Positions 49,683 through 59,670 of a DNA stretch of 64,000 bases are shown one piece after another; position 1 is the first letter of the stretch; every line of letters starts with the position of its first letter. The notes under the pieces were generated by a model that saw only the letters and a program-made list of their open reading frames with translations, had not been told where the DNA came from and did no database searches. Position numbers and translations under genes: made by a program. The stretch is from assembly GCA_045578625.1 (NCBI GenBank), contig JAZNKN010000020.1:1-64000 (forward strand), given 5' to 3'. This DNA is from RGIG3009 sp045578625. Lineage in GTDB: Bacteria; Bacillota; Clostridia; Oscillospirales; Acutalibacteraceae.

Positions 49683-50655
49683 TTTTCGATCGCTTTCCTT
49701 CCTGCCTGGATTTTTCATAGTCCTCATAGGCTTCAATGATGCGCTGCACCAATTGGTGACGCACCACATCTTTTTGATTAAAGGTGCAGATGGCGACGTC
49801 CTCTACGCCCTTCAGAATGCGCATGACTTCCCGCAGACCGCTCTTTTTGCCGTCGGGCAGATCGATCTGGGTGATGTCGCCGGTGACAACCATCTTGGAG
49901 TTGAAGCCGAGACGGGTGAGGAACATTTTCATCTGCTCGGGGGTGGTGTTTTGCGCCTCGTCCAGAATGACGAAGCTGTCGTCCAGCGTGCGGCCGCGCA
50001 TATATGCGAGCGGTGCGATCTCGATGTTGCCGCGCTCCATATATCGCTGATACGTTTCGGTGCCGAGCATATCGAATAGTGCGTCGTACAGCGGACGCAG
50101 ATAGGGATCGACCTTGGATTGCAGATCGTCGGGCAAAAAGCCGAGCTTTTCACCGGCCTCCACCGCGGGACGGGTGAGGATGATGCGGTTGACCTGCTTG
50201 GAGCGGAAGGCTTCCACCGCCATGGCAACTGCCAGATACGTCTTGCCTGTACCGGCTGGACCGATACCCAAGGTGATGGTGTTGTTGCGGATGGCCTCGA
50301 CGTAGGTCTTCTGACCCAACGTTTTCGGTTTGACCGGACGACCCTTGGAGGTGATACAGATGCTGTCCCCCGCCAGAGTCGGCAGCTGCTGCTCCGCGCC
50401 CTCGTTGACCAGCATCATCACGTAACGGACGTTTTGTTCGTTGAGCTGCTCACCGCGGCTAATGAGCTGCAGCAAGCCGTGGATGGCACGGCCGGCGTGC
50501 ATCACGTCCTCCGGTTCGCCGGTGACTTTGATCTCACTGTCGCGGTTGAGGATGCTGACATGGTACTGCTGTTCGATCAGTCGGATGTTTTCATCGAAAT
50601 TACCGAACAGCGCGACCGCTTGTTCCATACGATCCACGTTGATAAGTTGTTCCAC
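49654..50655 (-). CDS. phoH: PhoH-family ATPase
   Basis: A 333-residue cytosolic ATPase, PhoH-like (YqfG neighbours), probably an RNA helicase-type enzyme working with YbeY. The Walker A loop is GPAGTGKTYLAVAMA, Walker B FVILDEAQNTTP, and the sensor RLGFNSKMVVTGDITQIDLP. A small N-terminal KH-like part lies before about residue 90. The start is GTG 50655 with GAGGCGG before it. 28 bases overlap ybeY. Confidence 0.95.
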   Translation of the reverse strand: MEQLINVDRMEQAVALFGNFDENIRLIEQQYHVSILNRDSEIKVTGEPEDVMHAGRAIHGLLQLISRGEQLNEQNVRYVMMLVNEGAEQQLPTLAGDSICITSKGRPVKPKTLGQKTYVEAIRNNTITLGIGPAGTGKTYLAVAMAVEAFRSKQVNRIILTRPAVEAGEKLGFLPDDLQSKVDPYLRPLYDALFDMLGTETYQRYMERGNIEIAPLAYMRGRTLDDSFVILDEAQNTTPEQMKMFLTRLGFNSKMVVTGDITQIDLPDGKKSGLREVMRILKGVEDVAICTFNQKDVVRHQLVQRIIEAYEDYEKSRQEGKRSKNADKNPSRH

Positions 50656-50758
50656 GCAGCCGCCTCACTTTCTGTGTGATATTTATGTTAGTATACCACA
50701 AAAAAAGCGCCTTGTCACTAGCAAAATGAACAAAATTTGGCAGTCGGATACCGCCTGA

Positions 50759-51913
50759 TTACGCGATGGGAACGGCGATAGCAAGCTCCTGTGTGCCGGT
50801 ATATACGGCGGTGACGGTGACGCCGTCGGCGGTGATATCGCGGTGCAGGGTGCGCTCCTCGACGGTGAGGGTACGGCGCAAGGTGGCCTCCTGCTCGGCC
50901 AGTTGCTTTTCCGCCAGTGCGGTGGCTTCGTCCGACGTACGGACGACGGTCACGGGGGTGGTATAGGTGTACCGTGTGATATGAATGCCGATCGGCAGAG
51001 CGATACCGTTTGCTGTCAGCGGATGTATTTCGGTCGTCACGGCGGGTTGACCCGCGAGGGTGCTGTCGGTGTACAGTGGCACGTGTAGCCCGAACAGCGC
51101 CAGCGTCGGTCGCTCCACCACACGCTCGGTACGGCTGACGGTCTCGCGCAGCGGCACGGTGACGGTCAAAGTGTGAGTGGTGCGGGCAATAACGCTGCCG
51201 GCGGCGTGCTTGAGCTGAGGGCCGACGCTGCTGTTCATCACACCGCTGATAAGCAGATCGCCGCGTCGCACCGCATCGCCGGGCGAGACGGTGGCCTGAC
51301 CGGTCACGGCATCCACACGGAGGATGACACCATCACACGCCGCGACGAGGTTCGCGGGCGCGGTATCGGCGGGCGGATCGGCGACGGTACGCTCTTTGAC
51401 CTCCACCGTGACGATGCTACCCGATTGATTGACGGTGAGCCACGTCAGCGCCGGCAGCTGTTGCAGGGCGGTCAGCTGTACATCGGTGAGGTCTACCGCA
51501 GCAAAGCGGCCACCCTCGTACACGCCAAGCGGTGACAGCACCTCGCGGATGGCATCGTCCGATACGGTGTGATTGCCGACGATGCGAATGACCCAGATGC
51601 GCGAGGACAGCAGCTGAAGCAGAAGCACAAACACCAGCAGTCCGGCCGCCAGACCGAAGCGGAGGCGAAAGCGGCGTAAGCGAAAGGCGATGCCGCGGCG
51701 TCGGGCGACGCGCATACGTACGCCGGAGCGCCGTGCGGCAGGGCGCAGACGGCGGTAATCGGTGGCGCGGGCGCGGCAGTACAGTGTACCGTCGGTGCAG
51801 CGGATATCTCGCAGCGGGACACCCGCCGCGGCGGCGAGATCGAGAAACCGCTCGGGGTATCCGCCCTCACAGCGGATCAGCACAGAGCCGGTCAGCAGGG
51901 TCGGTAACGGCAT
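50759..51913 (-). CDS. yqfD: Sporulation protein YqfD
   Basis: A 384-residue bitopic membrane protein of the YqfD/SpoIV-type family. One membrane helix (about 86-104) follows a very Arg-rich N-terminal domain; the larger C-terminal part faces out and has a POTRA-like beginning (IWVIRIVGNHTVSDDAIREV) and strand-rich remainder. Made in the mother cell in Bacillus and needed for efficient sporulation. It lies 15 bases after yqfC. Confidence 0.9.
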   Translation of the reverse strand: MPLPTLLTGSVLIRCEGGYPERFLDLAAAAGVPLRDIRCTDGTLYCRARATDYRRLRPAARRSGVRMRVARRRGIAFRLRRFRLRFGLAAGLLVFVLLLQLLSSRIWVIRIVGNHTVSDDAIREVLSPLGVYEGGRFAAVDLTDVQLTALQQLPALTWLTVNQSGSIVTVEVKERTVADPPADTAPANLVAACDGVILRVDAVTGQATVSPGDAVRRGDLLISGVMNSSVGPQLKHAAGSVIARTTHTLTVTVPLRETVSRTERVVERPTLALFGLHVPLYTDSTLAGQPAVTTEIHPLTANGIALPIGIHITRYTYTTPVTVVRTSDEATALAEKQLAEQEATLRRTLTVEERTLHRDITADGVTVTAVYTGTQELAIAVPIA

Positions 51914-51928
51914 AAGACACCTCCGGGA

Positions 51929-52213
51929 TCATTCCAAAAATTCCACCGCCAGCAGGCGGCCGGCGATAACAGCGCAGGCGGGATCGAGGCGGTGCATACA
52001 CAGCTCGCGCCCCAGAAAACGCACTGTACCGACGGTGGTGCGCAGGCAGATGCGATCCTCGTCGTACGTTTCGATGCCCAGACACCCCTCGATCAGCACG
52101 CGGCGGTTGCCGGACAGCTCCATGCGCGGTGCGGTCGATAGCAGCCCGTCCGGTAGATGCAGCGACCGCTCCAGGTGGCGGGACAGGGCTTCTCTTTGCT
52201 TGGATGCTTTCAC
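51929..52213 (-). CDS. yqfC: Sporulation protein YqfC
   Basis: A 94-residue YabP/YqfC-fold protein: MELSGNRRVLIEGCLGIETY and TVRFLGRELCMHRLDPACAV are typical. The YabP fold is an extended beta sheet. Starts at GTG 52213 after GAGGAGGGAG. It is the first gene of the yqfC-yqfD-phoH-ybeY-era block, divergent from ylbJ. Confidence 0.9.
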   Translation of the reverse strand: MKASKQREALSRHLERSLHLPDGLLSTAPRMELSGNRRVLIEGCLGIETYDEDRICLRTTVGTVRFLGRELCMHRLDPACAVIAGRLLAVEFLE

Positions 52214-52306
52214 AGAACTCCCTCCTCGCTTTATCCTATGAGCGCGTCGGAGGAATAATGCGGGCGCGGCGATCCATACAATGGAGCAGAAAAGGGGGAA
52301 TGCCCG

Positions 52307-53452
52307 ATGAGGCGATCCAAGCGGCGGGTAAGAATGCTGATGCTGACGGCGGGGATCGTCTGCGCGGGGGTGGCGCTGTTGTGGCGTCCCGCAGCGGTGG
52401 CGGGCGGGATCAGCCGCGGGCTGTCCATCTGCTCGGCGGTGCTGATTCCCTCATTGTTTCCGTTCTTGGTGTTGGGGGGCTTTTTGACGCGCTCCGGCGT
52501 GGCAGCTGCCATCGGACGGCGGTTGGAGGGAATGACGCGGCTGCTGTTCGGGCTGCCCGGCTGCTGCGCGGCGGGCATTCTGATCGGTGCTGTCGGCGGA
52601 TATCCCGCGGGCGGCACGGTGGTGGGCGAGCTCGTGCGCAGTGGACAGATCGACCGCGCCGAGGGACGGCGGATGCTGCGTTTTTGCGTCAATGGCGGTC
52701 CGGGATTTGTTATCAGTGCGGTCGGAGCGGGGCTGATGGGCAGTATCGGGTTTGGGGTGATCCTGTTTGCGGCACATCTGTTGGCTTCGTTGCTGCTCGG
52801 TATCCTCGGTGCGTCGCCCGGAAGCCGACAGCGCAGAGCGTCCCCGCCGCGGCGAGCGGTCGCGACGCTGCCGCCGAGTGCGGCCCTGGTAGGGGCGGTG
52901 ACGGCGGCGTGTGAAGCACTGCTGTATATGTGCGGTTTTGTACTGCTGTTTTCGGCGGTGTTGGCACTGGTGGATGTGTCCGGTGCTGCGGCGCTGCTTG
53001 GCGGCTCACCGCCGAGTGAGCGGCTCTGGTCGGCGATCATTGCCTGTCTGCTGGAGGTCAGTTGCGGTTGTACCGCCGCGGCGGCGCTGAGCAGCAACGC
53101 GGTGCTGCTGCTCGGTTTTGCGGTGGGGTTCGGCGGTCTTTCGGTGCATTGTCAGTTGGCGGCGACGCTGCAGGGGCTGGGACTGATGGATCGTCGGTTC
53201 TTTGTCGCGCGGTTAGCGCAGGGCGTGCTGACCGCGTTTATCACGCTTGTGCTGCTACGGTATATCCCGCTTCCGCAGGCGGTATGGGGGACGGGGCAGC
53301 AGCCGGTGGCACAGGCGTTTTCGGGGTCGGTGGCGATGTCGGCTGCACTGCTGGTGCTGGGCGGCGTGTGGATGCTGACGGTGGGTCACCTTGACAAACC
53401 GGTCGCAAAGCCGTATAATGAACGAAAAAAGGGCGGTAGGTCTGCCGGATAA
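52307..53452 (+). CDS. ylbJ: Sporulation integral membrane protein YlbJ
   Basis: A 381-residue multi-spanning protein of the YlbJ/nucleoside-recognition-domain type with about ten helices. ISRGLSICSAVLIPSLFPFL opens the core, GAVGGYPAGGTVVGELVRSG and FCVNGGPGFVISAVGAG are the conserved helical turns. It takes part in spore-cortex development in Bacillus. Divergent from yqfC, fitting a mother-cell sporulation regulon. Start supported by GGGGGAA. Confidence 0.9.
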   Translation: MRRSKRRVRMLMLTAGIVCAGVALLWRPAAVAGGISRGLSICSAVLIPSLFPFLVLGGFLTRSGVAAAIGRRLEGMTRLLFGLPGCCAAGILIGAVGGYPAGGTVVGELVRSGQIDRAEGRRMLRFCVNGGPGFVISAVGAGLMGSIGFGVILFAAHLLASLLLGILGASPGSRQRRASPPRRAVATLPPSAALVGAVTAACEALLYMCGFVLLFSAVLALVDVSGAAALLGGSPPSERLWSAIIACLLEVSCGCTAAAALSSNAVLLLGFAVGFGGLSVHCQLAATLQGLGLMDRRFFVARLAQGVLTAFITLVLLRYIPLPQAVWGTGQQPVAQAFSGSVAMSAALLVLGGVWMLTVGHLDKPVAKPYNERKKGGRSAG

Positions 53453-53466
53453 CAAAGGAGAGCATT

Positions 53467-54059
<593 letters not shown>

Positions 54060-54063
<4 letters not shown>

Positions 54064-55058
54064 CGCCGCGTAAGTGTATGACAGGGCTGATGGCGGTGGC
54101 GCTGTGCTTGTGCTTGACAGCCTGCAAGCAAACGCTGATCTCGCCGACAAAGACCACGACGGCGACGACCACGACGACTTCGGCCGAAACGACCGCGACC
54201 ACGGCGACGACTACGACCACCGCTTCGACGGCCGGAACGACGACGGCGACCGGTGATGAGACCGACACGCCGGATGCGCCGAGCGACGGTCGTGAGGATA
54301 TCGGTACGGCGTATCCCGACAAAAAGGTGGGTTTCCAGCTGGAGAAGCCGGAAGTGGGCGAGCAGATCGTCATTCTGCACACCACGAAGGGGGACATTTC
54401 CATTCGTCTGTTCCCCGAAGCGGCGCCCAAAGCGGTGGAGAACTTTGTGACCCATGCGAAAAACGGCTACTTTGACGGGCAGATCTTCCACTACGTTTCG
54501 GAAAATTCGCACATCCAAAGCGGCGACCCGACAGGTACCGGTGAGGGCGGCGAAAGTATCTGGGGCGAGGATTTTGAGGATGAGTTCGATACGAAACTGT
54601 TCAATCTGACCGGCGCGGTGTCGATGGCAAATTCCGGTCCGGATTCCAACGGCAGCCAGTTTTTTATCAATCACCGCAGTGTGAAAAGCTTTGGTGATCG
54701 CGAGATATATTCGCCGGAGTACCGCGAGGAGGCGGCCCGCGATCTGTACGATCAGCTGGTGGAGACTTACGGTGAGGAACAGGTGAGTCAGTACTATAAA
54801 AGCTGGGAGGATCTCATCACTGACAAGTACGTCTACGAGTGGATCCCGGACGAGGTTTGGGATGTGTACGAAAAGCACGGCGGCAACATTCGTCTTGACG
54901 CGGCGTTCCGTGAGAGCGGCGGCAACACCGTGTTTGGTCAGGTGTTTGAGGGGCTGGACGTGGTGGAGGATATCTCCGCCGTGGTGACTGACAGCAACGA
55001 TAAGCCGGCGGTCAGCATTGTGATCCAAAGCGCGGAAGTCACGACCTACCAAGGGTAA
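54060..55058 (+). CDS. Cyclophilin-like lipoprotein with altered active site
   Basis: A 332-residue lipoprotein with lipobox LTAC (Cys at about 22), followed by a Thr-rich linker (about 32-65) and a cyclophilin domain (about 100-330). FHYVSENSHIQSGDPTGTG is the counterpart of the active-site segment; the catalytic Arg is Tyr, and Phe and Met of the pocket are replaced, while Gln stays. GAVSMANSGPDSNGSQFFIN remains. A 60-residue helical insert lies at about 215-270. Start overlaps the previous stop (ATGA). Probably a folding or binding protein at the cell surface with weak or no isomerase activity. Confidence 0.88.
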
Positions 55059-55068
55059 TATAAAGAAC

Positions 55069-55096
55069 AACGCCCGATGCATCATGCATCGGGCGT
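55069..55096. terminator. Terminator between the cyclophilin and Mrp genes
   Basis: AACGCCCGATGCA and TGCATCGGGCGTT are a perfect inverted repeat round TCA, usable on both strands, with modest T tails. Confidence 0.8.
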
Positions 55097-55110
55097 TCTC
55101 TGTTATTCGG

Positions 55111-55938
55111 TTACTTCAGCAGGGCTTCAACGGCGTCCACCGCAGGGTCGATCGCCTCACAGACCACGCGCTCGATCTCGCCGGTGTCGCACAGGCGGGA
55201 GACGTTGGCGTCGATGGGTAGCTTGGCCAGCAGCTCGACGTTCATACGGCGGGCAGCCTCGTCCAGACCGTTTTCCTCGCCGAACAGCGCGATCTTCTTG
55301 TTGCAGTCGGGGCAGGCGAGATAGCTCATATTCTCCACCAGTCCGACGACCGGAATGTTCAGCAGGTCGGCCATCGTCTTGGCTTTGCCGACGACCATCT
55401 GTACCAGCGATTGCGGGGTGGAGACTACCACAGTGGCATCCACCGGCAGGGTCTGGTACACGGTCAGCGGAATATCACCGGTGCCGGGCGGCATATCAAT
55501 AAACAAAACATCCAGATCGCCCCACACCACGTCCGACCAGAACTGCGTGACGGCGCCGGCGAGAACCGGACCGCGCCACACGACCGGCTGGTTTTCGTCC
55601 TCAAGCAGGAGGTTGATGGACATGATCTTGATGCCCATGTGCGTCTCGGCGGGGAGAATGCCGATCTCCGAGCCTTGAGCCTTTTGCGTGATGCCGAAGG
55701 CGCGGGGAATGGACGGACCGGTGATGTCCGCGTCCAATACGCCGACTTTGTAGCCGCGGCGCGCCATCATGACGGCGAGCAGACAGGTGACGGAGGATTT
55801 GCCGACACCGCCCTTGCCGCTGCTGACAGCGACGACCTTTTTGATGCTGCTGAACTCGTTGCTCTTGGCGTGCTGCGGTTCTTTGCGTTCGCCGCAGTTC
55901 TGCGAGCAGGAGCTGCAGTCGTGTGTGCATTCACTCAT
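55111..55938 (-). CDS. Mrp/NBP35-family iron-sulfur carrier ATPase
   Basis: A 275-residue P-loop ATPase that carries [4Fe-4S] clusters to apoproteins. The deviant Walker A is SSGKGGVGKSSVTCLLA, followed by DADITGPSIPRAFG, IDMPPGTGD and the cluster-binding VENMSYLACPDCNKK (CxxC). The N-terminus also has a Cys-rich stretch (CTHDCSSCSQNCG) typical of the clostridial subgroup. The ATG at 55938 follows ACAGGAGGA. Monocistronic on the minus strand. Confidence 0.95.
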   Translation of the reverse strand: MSECTHDCSSCSQNCGERKEPQHAKSNEFSSIKKVVAVSSGKGGVGKSSVTCLLAVMMARRGYKVGVLDADITGPSIPRAFGITQKAQGSEIGILPAETHMGIKIMSINLLLEDENQPVVWRGPVLAGAVTQFWSDVVWGDLDVLFIDMPPGTGDIPLTVYQTLPVDATVVVSTPQSLVQMVVGKAKTMADLLNIPVVGLVENMSYLACPDCNKKIALFGEENGLDEAARRMNVELLAKLPIDANVSRLCDTGEIERVVCEAIDPAVDAVEALLK

Positions 55939-55961
55939 AGTAGATTCCTCCTGTGACAGAT

Positions 55962-55990
55962 TAAAACGGGGTTCGTTACACGAACCCCGC
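55962..55990 (-). terminator. Terminator of the minus-strand sugar transferase
   Basis: CGGGGTTCG and CGAACCCCG pair round TTACA; on the minus strand the tail is TTTTAAT. Confidence 0.85.
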
Positions 55991-56021
55991 ATTGGATACG
56001 TATGGGATCGGCTGTACCGAC

Positions 56022-56705
56022 TTAGGCGGAACGGCTGATCTTGTTTTCGGTCGGGGCGGAGATGTTCTTGTTCGCACCCTCAACGATACCCTCCGAAACG
56101 ACTACCTGTTTGACCGTCTTGAACAGAATGGACAGGTCGCTCTTGAGCGAATACGACGTCGCATACTGTGCATCCAGACGAGCCTTCTCGCGGATGGTGA
56201 CGGTGTCACGGCCGCTGACCTGCGCCAGACCGGTAATGCCGGGACGGACACGGTCGGCACCGTTGCGGCGGCGCAGACGGAGCAGGTCACGTTCGGTCAG
56301 GACGACCGGACGGGGACCGACGAAACTCATATCGCCCTTGAGAACGTTGAACAGCTGCGGCAGCTCGTCCAAACTGGTCTTGCGGATCAGCTTGCCGACG
56401 CGGGAGATATACTGCTCGGCGTTTTCCAGCTTGTGAGTCGCTACGTTGGCCGGAGCCTGAGCGCTCATGCTGCGGAATTTGTAGATCTTAAAAGGAATGC
56501 TGAAGCGGCCCATGCGCTCTTGAACAAAGAGCGGAGAACCCTTGGTGTCGATCGCGACCACGATGGAAACGATGACAAAAACCGGAGCCAGGAAAACGAT
56601 CATTAACAAAGAAAAGGCGATGTCGAGAAACCGTTTGAACGAAGAATAGGCATTGTCGGTCTTGCTGCGATAGGATCGCGGAGACAGAGCAACTACCTCA
56701 CGCAT
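56022..56705 (-). CDS. Undecaprenyl-phosphate sugar phosphotransferase (bacterial sugar transferase)
   Basis: A 227-residue polyisoprenyl-phosphate hexose-1-phosphate transferase that starts a surface glycan. One membrane hairpin (about 26-50) is followed by the catalytic part: KIYKFRSM, LIRKTSLDELPQLFNVLKGD, SFVGPRP, RPGITGLAQVSGRD. Promoter at 56824-56796. No glycan gene cluster is adjacent; another enzyme of the same type lies divergent 340 bases away. AAGGAGGA precedes the ATG. Confidence 0.93.
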   Translation of the reverse strand: MREVVALSPRSYRSKTDNAYSSFKRFLDIAFSLLMIVFLAPVFVIVSIVVAIDTKGSPLFVQERMGRFSIPFKIYKFRSMSAQAPANVATHKLENAEQYISRVGKLIRKTSLDELPQLFNVLKGDMSFVGPRPVVLTERDLLRLRRRNGADRVRPGITGLAQVSGRDTVTIREKARLDAQYATSYSLKSDLSILFKTVKQVVVSEGIVEGANKNISAPTENKISRSA

Positions 56706-57048
56706 AACGGAATCCTCCTTCCTTCATAATAAAAGGCTGTGTGACCAGCCATGTTTGTGAGCGTGTTCATTTTGCTGCATTCTCTCAGCAATCGCATTGT
56801 ACCATTCCGGGGACAAAAAATCAAGTGGTTTCGATGGACTGCCCAAAAGTCTGGTTCTCCATCTACATTTTGACGAAAACCGAAGCAGTGTTTTGTGCAA
56901 AACAGCCAAAAAAAGGAATGTTCTGGCAAGGTAGTAAATTTTTGTTTTGGAAAAATTTGTCAAAAAAGAAAGACATTTCCGTACATTTTGGCAGAAAAAA
57001 CGGCGTGGAAAGCGACTGCGGGACATACTAGACGAGGAGGGATCGGTT
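56706..57048. other. Intergenic region between divergent sugar transferases
   Basis: About 340 bases, AT-rich, with promoters for both sides expected. The minus-strand promoter is clear (next entry). On the plus side no confident promoter was found. No gene is seen. Confidence 0.5.
56796..56824 (-). promoter_or_regulatory. Promoter of the minus-strand sugar transferase
   Basis: On the minus strand TTGATT (56824-56819) and TACAAT (56801-56796) with a 17-base spacer, about 90 bases before the start. Confidence 0.65.
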
Positions 57049-57612
57049 TTGTATGGAAAAATCAAGCGCGGGATCGACGTGACCGTGTCGTTTGCGCTGC
57101 TGCTGATGCTGCTGCCGTTGCTTCTTGTTATGGCGTGGCTCGTGCGGTGGGACAGTCCGGGGCGCAGTATCTTTACACAGCAGCGTGTCGGGCGCTTCGG
57201 CCGGCCGTTTTTGATCTATAAGTTCCGCACCATGCGCGTGGGCGCGCCGGCAAATACCACGGCCGCAGAGAAGAAGACCACCGAGCCGTATATCACGCCG
57301 TTGGGACGGTTTCTGAGGCGTAGCAGTCTGGACGAGCTGCCGCAATTATTTAATGTATTAAAAGGGGATATGAGTTTGATCGGGCCGCGGCCGGTGGTAC
57401 CCGTCGAGCGGGAACTGGTACGGCTGCGTCACCAAAACGGAGCGGAGCGGGTACGCCCCGGCATTACCGGTCTGGCGCAGGTCCACGGTCGCGGTAAGCT
57501 GTCGCCCGAGCAAAAGGCGTGGTACGATGCGCAGTATGCGCGGGAAATGTCACTGTGGGTAGATATCCGTATCGTGTTTTTAACACTGCGCTGTCTGCTT
57601 CACGGTGGTTGA
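57049..57612 (+). CDS. Second bacterial sugar transferase
   Basis: A 187-residue polyisoprenyl-phosphate sugar-1-phosphate transferase starting at TTG 57049, with GAGGAGG eight bases before. Membrane hairpin (about 8-32), then LIYKFRTM, LRRSSLDELPQLFNVLKGD, SLIGPRP, RPGITGLAQVHGRG. Shorter at both ends than the divergent paralogue, and shares the core LDELPQLFNVLKGDMS. Confidence 0.92.
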   Translation: MYGKIKRGIDVTVSFALLLMLLPLLLVMAWLVRWDSPGRSIFTQQRVGRFGRPFLIYKFRTMRVGAPANTTAAEKKTTEPYITPLGRFLRRSSLDELPQLFNVLKGDMSLIGPRPVVPVERELVRLRHQNGAERVRPGITGLAQVHGRGKLSPEQKAWYDAQYAREMSLWVDIRIVFLTLRCLLHGG

Positions 57613-57684
57613 CAGGCACCTTCCGCCCACTTTGTCATAGTATGAAACGAACGCATAATGCGTACCTTGTGTGGGAGGGGTAGT

Positions 57685-58791
57685 ATGGCGACATTCAACG
57701 CGCCGGTACGGTTTTTTCTGGGGGCGAACACGCCGCAGGGGTTTGTGGGGTTTGCACAGGAGCTATACGATGCCGCCGACGATTGGCGGGCGTATCTCAT
57801 CAAGAGCGGTCCCGGTACCGGGAAATCCTCGCTGATGCGGCGAGTCTATCAGCGGCTGAGTGAGATGGGGATCGAGGCAGAGGTGATCTGCTGCTCGTCC
57901 GATCCGTCGTCGCTGGACGGTGTCGTATTTCCGCAGCTGCGGATGTGTATTCTGGATGCGACGGCACCGCACGTCGTGGAGCCGCGGTTTTGGGGAGCGG
58001 TGGAGCAGATCGTGCCATTGGCGGTGTGCGTCGATGAAGAGCGGCTGCACGAACAGGCGGCGGAGGTCATTCGGGCGACGGAGGAGAACCGTGCGTTGCA
58101 CGCCCGCTGCCGCAAGTACATACACGCGGCGGGGGCGCTGCTAAAGGAGAACCGCCGTATCGGTGCGGCGGCAACAGACGAGGAAAAGGTGCGGCGGTTG
58201 GCGTGTCGCATTGCGCGACAGGAGTTTGGAGACAAGGGGGCAGCAGGAAAACTGACTCACCGATTCCTTAGCGCAGTCACGCCGGACGGTCCGGTGGTGT
58301 TCCGCGAGACGCTGCAGGCGCTTTGTCCACGCATTTACACGGTGGAGGACGATCACGGCGCGGCGGCCGCACTGTTTCTGTCGGAGGTGGCGCGGTTGGC
58401 ACAAAAGGCGGGGGTCGGCGGCATTATATGTCCCTGCCCGCTGGCACCGGAGGACGGGCCGGAGCATCTGCTGTTCCCGTCCATTGGTGTGGGCTTTACC
58501 ACATCGAACGCGTTTCATAAGGCGGATTTTCCGGTGTTTCGCCGCATCCACGCGACGCGGTTTGAGGACACGGAGCAGCTGCGCGCCAAGCGCCAGATCG
58601 CTTCATTTAACCGCCGTGCGGCGCGGGAACTGCTGGAGCAGGCACAGACGTTGGCGGCGGAGGCAAAGGCGGTGCACGACCGCATGGAGGCGTTCAGCAT
58701 CGAGGCGATGGATTGGACGCGCGCCGGCGCGATGGGTGAGGCGGTCATACAAACGTTCGTCGCAGCGGGGGAGCGGTTTCTCGCCGGCTGA
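57685..58791 (+). CDS. PRK06851-like ATP-binding protein
   Basis: A 368-residue cytosolic P-loop ATPase. The Walker A loop is LIKSGPGTGKSSLMRRVY near residue 48; CCSSDPSSLDGVVFPQL and the following LDATAPHVVEP match the uncharacterised clostridial family I know as PRK06851. The protein is tandem in form: a second half (from ~190) has further strands and ends helical. GGGAGGGG precedes the ATG at 57685. Function unknown. Confidence 0.75.
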   Translation: MATFNAPVRFFLGANTPQGFVGFAQELYDAADDWRAYLIKSGPGTGKSSLMRRVYQRLSEMGIEAEVICCSSDPSSLDGVVFPQLRMCILDATAPHVVEPRFWGAVEQIVPLAVCVDEERLHEQAAEVIRATEENRALHARCRKYIHAAGALLKENRRIGAAATDEEKVRRLACRIARQEFGDKGAAGKLTHRFLSAVTPDGPVVFRETLQALCPRIYTVEDDHGAAAALFLSEVARLAQKAGVGGIICPCPLAPEDGPEHLLFPSIGVGFTTSNAFHKADFPVFRRIHATRFEDTEQLRAKRQIASFNRRAARELLEQAQTLAAEAKAVHDRMEAFSIEAMDWTRAGAMGEAVIQTFVAAGERFLAG

Positions 58792-58836
58792 GAGTGGCAC
58801 TCTACGGCGGCGATAGCCACCGAAACCGAGCGTAGA

Positions 58837-58866
58837 TTGACGGTGGCGCTGTGCGGCGCGTATACT
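58837..58866 (+). promoter_or_regulatory. trhA promoter
   Basis: TTGACG at 58837 and TATACT at 58861 with an 18-base spacer, 36 bases before the start. Confidence 0.6.
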
Positions 58867-58901
58867 GGCGGTGAAAAACCAAGTACAAAGGAGAGCGGGC
58901 T

Positions 58902-59573
58902 ATGACACGGACGCGGTTGCGCGATCGGCTGTTGCCGAATTACACGAACGGTGAGGAATTGTTCAACATGATCTCGCATATCGTCGGCGGGGGCTTCGGC
59001 GTGCTGGCGTTGGTGCTGTGCGTCGTCAAGACCGCGTTGGATGGCAACGTCTACGGCGTGGTGGGAAGCGCGATCTACGGCGCGTCGCTCATTGCACTGT
59101 ACGCGATGTCCAGTATCTATCACGGGCTGCGGCGTCCCACTGCCAAAAAGGTGTTTCAGGTATTGGATCACTGTACCATTTATTTTCTCATCGGCGGAAC
59201 GTATACTCCCATTCTGTTTACGGCGATCCGCACGGTGTCGCCGGGATGGGCGTGGACGCTGTTTGGTATTGTGTGGGGCTTGGCCGCGTTGGCGACGGTG
59301 TTCACAGCGATCGATCTGAAAAAATACGCGGTGTTTTCGATGTGCTGCTACATCGGTATGGGTTGGTGTGTGGTGCTGGCGGCGCGTACGGTCATTGAGG
59401 CGATCCCGCTGCCTGGCTTGCTGTTGCTGCTTGGAGGTGGTATTGCATATACGGTGGGAGCGGTGCTGTACGGCGTCGGCAGAAAGCACCGCTATATGCA
59501 TTCGCTGTTTCATCTGTTCGTGCTAGCCGGCAGCGTACTGCAGTTTGTTTGCATCCTGTTTTACGTACTGTAA
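58902..59573 (+). CDS. trhA: TrhA/hemolysin III family (PAQR) membrane protein
   Basis: A 223-residue protein with seven predicted helices. Family motifs are present: NGEELFNMISHIVGGGFG, the SSIYHGLR, LDHCTIYFLIGGTYTPI, and the HSLFHLFVLAGSVLQF near the end; Ser, Asp and two His bind zinc in PAQR proteins. Helps membrane lipid homeostasis in Bacillus. Monocistronic. AAAGGAGAG precedes the ATG. Confidence 0.93.
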   Translation: MTRTRLRDRLLPNYTNGEELFNMISHIVGGGFGVLALVLCVVKTALDGNVYGVVGSAIYGASLIALYAMSSIYHGLRRPTAKKVFQVLDHCTIYFLIGGTYTPILFTAIRTVSPGWAWTLFGIVWGLAALATVFTAIDLKKYAVFSMCCYIGMGWCVVLAARTVIEAIPLPGLLLLLGGGIAYTVGAVLYGVGRKHRYMHSLFHLFVLAGSVLQFVCILFYVL

Positions 59574-59598
59574 GGCAATGCACCGACGTCCTCCTTGC

Positions 59599-59627
59599 TT
59601 GACAAACAACCGACAATTGGTTATACT
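59599..59627 (+). promoter_or_regulatory. Promoter of the 549-residue lipoprotein gene
   Basis: TTGACA at 59599 and TATACT at 59622 with a 17-base spacer, 43 bases before the start. Confidence 0.8.
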
Positions 59628-59670
59628 GGACTCGCAGAAATTGCACGGTTGTGTATAGAGGAGGATACGT

